A stretch of DNA of 31,957 bases from positions 1 through 31,957 of the forward strand of contig JBKQNY010000061.1 in NCBI GenBank assembly GCA_052145775.1, in the 5' to 3' direction. Under the pieces are notes generated by a model. The model saw only the letters and a list, made by a program, of their open reading frames with translations, was not told the DNA's origin and searched no databases. The position numbers and the translations under genes are program-made. This document shows, piece by piece, positions 30,581 to 31,957 of the stretch; the stretch's first letter is position 1; each line of letters starts with the position of its first letter. This DNA is from CAVYPR01 sp052145775. GTDB taxonomy: Bacteria; Actinomycetota; Acidimicrobiia; Acidimicrobiales; RAAP-2.

Positions 30581-31957
30581 CCACCGCCACTCCCCGGAGG
30601 GCCACGGAGGTCACGGGCACCGCGCCGGGGCGCACGACTACGCGCTGCCCGAGCTCCCCGAGGCCGTCGACGTCTTCGACACGACGCTGCGCGACGGGAG
30701 CCAGCAGGAAGGCTTGTCGCTCACCGTCGACGACAAGCTGCGAGTGGCCGAGCAGCTCGACCACCTGGGCGTGACCTACATCGAGGGCGGTTGGCCCGGG
30801 GCCAATCCCAAGGACGACGAGTTCTTCTCCCGGGCACAGACCGAGCTGCACCTCGGCACCTCGACCCTGGTGGCCTTCGGGTCCACCCGCCGGGCGGGGG
30901 TGCGGGCCCAGGACGACGCCGTGCTGGAGAACCTGGTCTCGGCGGGCACCGACGTGGTGTGCCTGGTGGCCAAGAGCTGGGACCTCCACGTCACCGAGGC
31001 CCTGCGGACCTCCCTCGACGAGGCGGTGGCCATGGTGGCCGACTCGGTGGCCCACCTGCGCCACCACGGCAAGCGCGTCTTCCTCGACGCCGAGCACTTC
31101 TTCGACGGCTACCGCAACAACCCCGACTTCGCCCTGCGGGTGCTTGCCGCGGCCGAGGAGGCCGGGGCCGAGGCGCTCGTCCTGTGCGACACCAACGGCG
31201 GGACGCTGCCCGACGACATCGGGGCGGCGGTGGCCGGCGTGCGGGAACGCACCGGCGCCCAGCTGGGCATCCACTGCCACAACGACGCGGGCTGTGCCGT
31301 GGCCAACTCGCTGGTGGCCGTCCAAGCCGGCGTCACCCAGGTCCAGGGGTGCATCAACGGCTACGGCGAGCGGGCCGGGAACGCCGACCTGTCGGCGGCC
31401 ATCCCCAACCTCAGCCTGAAGCTCAACGTCCGGACGATCCCCCCCGACCGACTCGAGCGCCTGACCCCGGTGGCTCACCACATCGCCGAGCTGGTCAACA
31501 TCGCCCCCAACCCCCAGCAGCCCTTCGTCGGGGCCTCGGTGTTCGCTCACAAGGGTGGCTTGCACGCCAGCGCCGTGGCCCGCCGTCACGACCTGTACGA
31601 GCACGTGAGCCCGGACCTGGTCGGCAACGGGGCCCGGGTGGTCGTCTCGGAGATGGCCGGGCGCTCGACCCTGGCCCTGAAGGCGGCCGAGCTGGGCCTC
31701 GAGATCGACGGCGAGGTGCTCGGCCGGGTGCTCGACGAGCTGAAGCGGCTCGAGCACGAGGGCTACCACTTCGAGGTGGCCGACGGGTCACTCGAACTCC
31801 TGCTGCGCCGGGCGACCGGCTGGGAGCCGGACTACTTCACCGTCGAGTCCTACCGGGTGATCACCGACCACGCCGGCGGGGCCGAGGGCTCGGGCCCCGC
31901 CGCCGGGGGGGGCACCACCGAGGCAACGGTGAAGGTCCACGTGGGCTCGGACCGGGT
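30570..31957 (+). CDS. cimA: (R)-citramalate synthase (3' partial)
   Basis: CimA condenses pyruvate and acetyl-CoA to citramalate, which LeuCD and LeuB convert to 2-oxobutyrate, giving isoleucine without threonine deaminase. The frame is open from the ATG to the window edge, over 460 residues. Family features are V-F-D-T-T-L-R-D-G near residue 36, Y-I-E-G-G-W-P-G-A-N-P-K-D, K-S-W-D-L-H-V-T-E-A-L-R-T, D-A-E-H-F-F-D-G-Y, H-C-H-N-D-A-G and N-G-Y-G-E-R-A-G-N-A-D. These separate it from LeuA and homocitrate synthase. The leucine-synthase-type regulatory domain begins near the edge and is cut. An N-terminal extension of about 30 residues is rich in histidine. It overlaps ilvE by 11 nt. Confidence 0.93.
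   Translation, partial: MSSDHRHSPEGHGGHGHRAGAHDYALPELPEAVDVFDTTLRDGSQQEGLSLTVDDKLRVAEQLDHLGVTYIEGGWPGANPKDDEFFSRAQTELHLGTSTLVAFGSTRRAGVRAQDDAVLENLVSAGTDVVCLVAKSWDLHVTEALRTSLDEAVAMVADSVAHLRHHGKRVFLDAEHFFDGYRNNPDFALRVLAAAEEAGAEALVLCDTNGGTLPDDIGAAVAGVRERTGAQLGIHCHNDAGCAVANSLVAVQAGVTQVQGCINGYGERAGNADLSAAIPNLSLKLNVRTIPPDRLERLTPVAHHIAELVNIAPNPQQPFVGASVFAHKGGLHASAVARRHDLYEHVSPDLVGNGARVVVSEMAGRSTLALKAAELGLEIDGEVLGRVLDELKRLEHEGYHFEVADGSLELLLRRATGWEPDYFTVESYRVITDHAGGAEGSGPAAGGGTTEATVKVHVGSDR

Overview
The window is very GC-rich, and its genes use GTG starts, 4-bp GTGA stop/start overlaps and many apparently leaderless transcripts. This fits a high-GC actinobacterium. The gene style and small-protein families suggest class Acidimicrobiia, but that placement is inference. 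Nearly all the DNA is coding. I see no rRNA, tRNA, CRISPR array or insertion sequence.

Layout. Positions 1-428 hold the 3' end of a PASTA-type gene and a small Cys/His-rich protein. Then come an SDR dehydrogenase, a convergent SCP2 protein and a divergent carboxylesterase whose operon continues into gatC-gatA-gatB and an MMPL transporter (1987-8138). A minus-strand pair, an O-methyltransferase and a cytochrome P450 (8269-10744), looks like an accessory secondary-metabolism insert. From 11166 onward most genes belong to amino-acid biosynthesis: ilvD, ilvB-ilvN-ilvC, divergent serC and aminotransferase-serA, a small membrane protein, leuA, two GNAT acetyltransferases, adenine deaminase, the minus-strand operon greA-leuC-leuD, and leuB-ilvE-cimA (cimA is cut by the window end).

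How the genes work together. ilvBNC and ilvD make the 2-oxo acids of valine. leuA, leuCD and leuB extend one of them to the leucine precursor. cimA feeds pyruvate and acetyl-CoA into the same LeuCD/LeuB machinery to make 2-oxobutyrate for isoleucine without threonine. ilvE transaminates all three products. serC and serA supply serine.

The main observation is regulatory. Three plus-strand transcription units, ilvBNC, leuA and leuB-ilvE-cimA, are each preceded by a promoter, a 12-13 codon leader peptide, a hairpin at or beside its stop codon, and a hairpin followed by a T-rich tract. The leader peptides carry Leu-Val-Val-Ile, Leu-Leu-Leu and Val-Val-Ile-Ile respectively. This reads as three ribosome-mediated attenuators that divide sensing of the branched-chain amino acids according to what each operon makes. 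They are too short for ordinary gene finding. A second recurrent signal is a -10-like hexamer 6-9 nt before start codons, which implies widespread leaderless transcription and supports several start choices.
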